From NCBI GenBank assembly GCA_965370955.1, contig CBDUWP010000071.1, forward strand, positions 1-7,493: DNA of 7,493 bases. Reading direction: 5' to 3'. The notes under the pieces are model-generated. The model searched no databases, was not told the origin of the DNA, and was given only the letters and a program-made list of their open reading frames with translations. A program made the position numbers and the translations under genes. This document shows positions 6,220 to 7,493 of the stretch, one piece after another. Position 1 is the first letter of the stretch; each line of letters starts with the position of its first letter. This stretch comes from CBDUWP01 sp965370955. Its GTDB lineage: Bacteria; Planctomycetota; Phycisphaerae; Sedimentisphaerales; Anaerobacaceae.

Positions 6220-6717
6220 TCATAGCCTGCGTTTTTTATTTCGTAACGCCAGCATTCCCAGTCCTAGTAACCCAATAGTCGCTGGTTCCGGCGAAGGTAG
6301 TGTCCCACCAGTCATGACAGTCATGACAGGCAAATTAATTGGCGTTCCCCCTACATTAATAGTACTCCCCACAACTGTCGTAGGGTCACAACCAAAACTT
6401 CCACCACTAGACATGTTTAGCTCATCTTCTACAATAATTGGTGCCGTTACTATAATTTCGCCGGTCGCATAGAGAGCAAAACTTCCTGCTCCGTAGACCC
6501 CATTACCTCCGCAATAAAAATACCCGCTATTGGTTCCGTTACAGATAATGGTTACATCTCCCTCTAGGTGTAATTTGCCAGTTCCTGTGATATCGACATA
6601 ATCATATGTATATTCTCCTGCTTCCAGAATATAGACATCTTCGGTGATTTCCAACATGGTGGCATTTCCAATTGCAGATATACAGAAGAGCACCCAGCCC
6701 ATTGCCAACTTTTTCAT
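6220..6717 (-). CDS. Small secreted PEP-CTERM sorting-domain protein
   Basis: The ATG at 6717 gives 165 residues and is placed 9 bases from a GGGAG ribosome binding site (6727-6731). An upstream in-frame TTG at 6726 abuts that site and is rejected. Residues 1-19 form a signal peptide (MKK, hydrophobic core, cleavage likely after GNA). The mature part is rich in Gly, Thr, Val and Ile, with short alternating strands such as TGTGKLHLEGDVTII, suggesting a small beta-rich or beta-helix fold. It has three cysteines (59, 69, 110). The tail is a classic PEP-CTERM: SPEPATIGLLGLG, a short hydrophobic helix, then RNKKRRL. Family knowledge: exosortase recognises such tails during export, often linked to exopolysaccharide or surface structures. 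No exosortase gene is in the window, and the specific function is unknown. Two 9-base tandem copies at 6309-6326 encode the VMT-VMT stretch. Confidence 0.88.
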   Translation of the reverse strand: MKKLAMGWVLFCISAIGNATMLEITEDVYILEAGEYTYDYVDITGTGKLHLEGDVTIICNGTNSGYFYCGGNGVYGAGSFALYATGEIIVTAPIIVEDELNMSSGGSFGCDPTTVVGSTINVGGTPINLPVMTVMTGGTLPSPEPATIGLLGLGMLALRNKKRRL

Positions 6718-6782
6718 ATTTTTCAACTCCCAAATCAGATTTTTTCCCCGTGTCGTTCCTGCTTGGTCATCACCCGTGGATT

Positions 6783-6811
6783 AGGATATATTTTTCGATT
6801 GTTATTGTCAA
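6783..6811 (-). promoter_or_regulatory. Strong sigma70-type promoter of the PEP-CTERM gene
   Basis: On the minus strand a perfect TTGACA (6806-6811) lies exactly 17 bases from TATCCT (6783-6788). Transcription would begin near 6776, giving a leader of about 60 bases that ends with the GGGAG site. This matches a monocistronic gene. Confidence 0.7.
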
Positions 6812-6889
6812 ATTAAATCGTACATTTTAGAGCAATTTAATTTGTATTGCTGTTTGTGATTAGATTTGGCATTACCTTTAAACCTTCGC

Positions 6890-6898
6890 TTATCCACA
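6890..6898 (+). promoter_or_regulatory. Perfect DnaA-box sequence TTATCCACA, isolated
   Basis: The nonamer equals the high-affinity DnaA box consensus. A one-mismatch copy (TTATCCACT) is at 5888-5896. There is no cluster, AT-rich unwinding region or dnaA/dnaN neighbour, so it is not an origin. It may be a titration or regulatory site, or chance. Confidence 0.25.
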
Positions 6899-6899
6899 C

Positions 6900-6920
6900 C
6901 ACCCGTTCTTCGCAACGGTG
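6900..6920. other. Small hairpin between the PEP-CTERM promoter and the IS relic
   Basis: CACCCGTT (6900-6907) pairs with AACGGTG (6914-6920) with one bulged C and a six-base loop. No T-run follows on either strand. It lies in the 6812-6984 stretch, which otherwise shows no gene and may include decayed IS sequence. Its role is unknown. Confidence 0.35.
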
Positions 6921-6984
6921 CTGCTACGAATGGTAAACCTGTTGGCATGGTGATTTACTGTCGGTATTATCTTTGAAACTTAAT

Positions 6985-7134
6985 CTAGGATTGCTGCTTT
7001 CGATTAGCATTACTCTCAATTTCCATCCGTCGTTTAATACTGCCATAAAACCCGCTGGTGCTGACCTTCAGCACCCTGCACATTGCAGTGATTGGAAAGA
7101 GCCGCTTATTCTTTTTGATCCATGCGTACTTCAT
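6985..7134 (-). pseudogene. IS3-family transposase OrfB, N-terminal remnant
   Basis: The frame opens with ATG at 7132-7134, overlapping the orfA stop as ATGA. It encodes MKYAWIKKNKRLFPI, then MCRVLKVSTSGFY, both typical of the IS3 OrfB N-terminus. After about residue 36 the match fades and a TAG at 6985-6987 ends the frame after 49 codons. The rve integrase core with its DDE residues is missing. Confidence 0.8.
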
Positions 7135-7418
7135 AGCGACTCTTTGGCAAAGTACGCCGCGGCTTTTTTTAATATTTCGTTCTCCATTTTTAGCTGACGA
7201 AGTTCTTTGCGAAGTAGTCTGATTTCATCAATTTTGGGTTGAATTATAGCTTTGGATGGAAGCTCTCCTGTTTGTTGAAATTTTTGGATCCAATTTCTGA
7301 CAGATTTGCCTGTTGCCCCTAATCTTTTAGCTGCTTTATCACAGGAATAACCTTGCTCTGTAACTAATTTTGCAGCCTGTAATTTGAACTACTTACTGTA
7401 CTTTTGATACTTTGCCAT
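7131..7418 (-). pseudogene. IS3-family transposase OrfA, interrupted by an amber codon
   Basis: The ATG at 7418 follows a strong AAGGAG (7427-7432). Codon 10 is TAG (7389-7391), where relatives usually have Glu in a K-E-F motif, so a single G-to-T change explains it. After the stop the frame stays open to codon 95: FKLQAAKLVTEQG, a helix-turn-helix around residues 24-45 (CDKAAKRLGATGKSVRNW), a leucine zipper around 63-84 (IDEIRLLRKELRQLKMENEIL), and AAAYFAKES. Such preservation implies recent inactivation. A sequencing error or suppression of UAG cannot be excluded. Confidence 0.85.
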
Positions 7419-7443
7419 TTTGGACACTCCTTGTAAATTGGGC

Positions 7444-7472
7444 ATTATAACTCCTGATCAAGTGTCCGTAAA
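7444..7472 (-). promoter_or_regulatory. Native IS promoter upstream of orfA
   Basis: On the minus strand TTTACG (7467-7472) and a perfect TATAAT (7444-7449) are 17 bases apart, inside the left end of the element and about 25 bases before orfA. A 7-base inverted repeat, GGACACT (7422-7428) with AGTGTCC (7461-7467), brackets the -10 box. Confidence 0.6.
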
Positions 7473-7493
7473 TCGTTTGGCACCTCACTTTTC

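Larger units (their letters stand above)
6985..7487 (-). mobile_element. Truncated, inactivated IS3-family insertion sequence
   Basis: The minus strand carries, in order, a plausible left end (TGAGGTGCC from 7487), an internal promoter, an orfA with helix-turn-helix and leucine zipper, a run of seven A at the end of orfA, and the start of orfB overlapping by ATGA in the -1 frame. This is the standard IS3-family plan with programmed -1 frameshifting. The element is dead: orfA has an amber codon and orfB is cut after 49 codons, before any DDE catalytic residue. No right inverted repeat or target duplication is seen. The left boundary at 7487 is an estimate from end-like sequence. Confidence 0.8.

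Noticed and set aside
6143..6472. 109-codon plus-strand reading frame opposite the PEP-CTERM gene
   Set aside because: It lies antisense to a gene with signal peptide, sorting tail, ribosome binding site and promoter; the hydrophobic start is a shadow of low-complexity coding sequence.
5888..6898. Replication origin
   Set aside because: Only two scattered DnaA boxes, no dense cluster, no unwinding element, and no origin-linked genes.
6808..6948. 46-codon minus-strand reading frame (MPTGLPFVAAPLRR...) between the IS relic and the PEP-CTERM gene
   Set aside because: No ribosome binding site, no recognised similarity, and it runs into the -35 box of the PEP-CTERM promoter.
6973..7197. 74-codon plus-strand reading frame at the right end
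   Set aside because: It is antisense to the clearly recognisable IS3 orfA/orfB remnants.

Overview
The window looks like a chromosomal segment of an AT-rich planctomycete-type bacterium. A Phycisphaerae/Sedimentisphaerales-like lineage is my best guess, but this is inference. The clues are a small secreted protein with a PEP-CTERM sorting tail of the planctomycete style, a McsB-type protein arginine kinase, a long-form receiver domain fused to a kinase-like module, and moderate-to-low GC. No single marker proves the assignment.

Layout. Bases 39-125 hold a minus-strand tRNA-Ser(GGA) with its own promoter, divergent from mcsB (280-1386, +), which also has a good sigma70-type promoter. A 224-base gap follows with helically spaced T-tracts and a leader that could hide its ribosome binding site. 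It precedes a 424-residue receiver protein (1611-2885, +) whose kinase-like half has lost every recognisable catalytic motif. That gene converges on recG (2905-5034, -), with an imperfect inverted repeat across the junction. recG lies 2 bases downstream of a TauE/SafE-family membrane permease (5037-5777, -), so the two are probably one transcript.

Bases 5778-6219 hold no convincing gene but contain a GC-rich repeat cluster: two 30-base copies 54 bases apart, each able to start a hairpin, then four decamers in exact 10-base register. Next is a small PEP-CTERM protein gene (6220-6717, -) with a near-ideal promoter. The right end is a truncated IS3-family element (about 6985-7487, -) with its left end and promoter preserved, an amber codon at position 10 of orfA, and orfB cut to 49 codons.

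The genes do not form one pathway. They read as housekeeping and signalling genes (protein quality control, two-component-type signalling, DNA repair, small-anion export) followed by an accessory stretch with repeats and a dead insertion sequence. I see no clear defence system or wholly new multi-gene system. The most unusual items are the receiver-pseudokinase with its structured upstream region, and the 5944-6112 repeat cluster.
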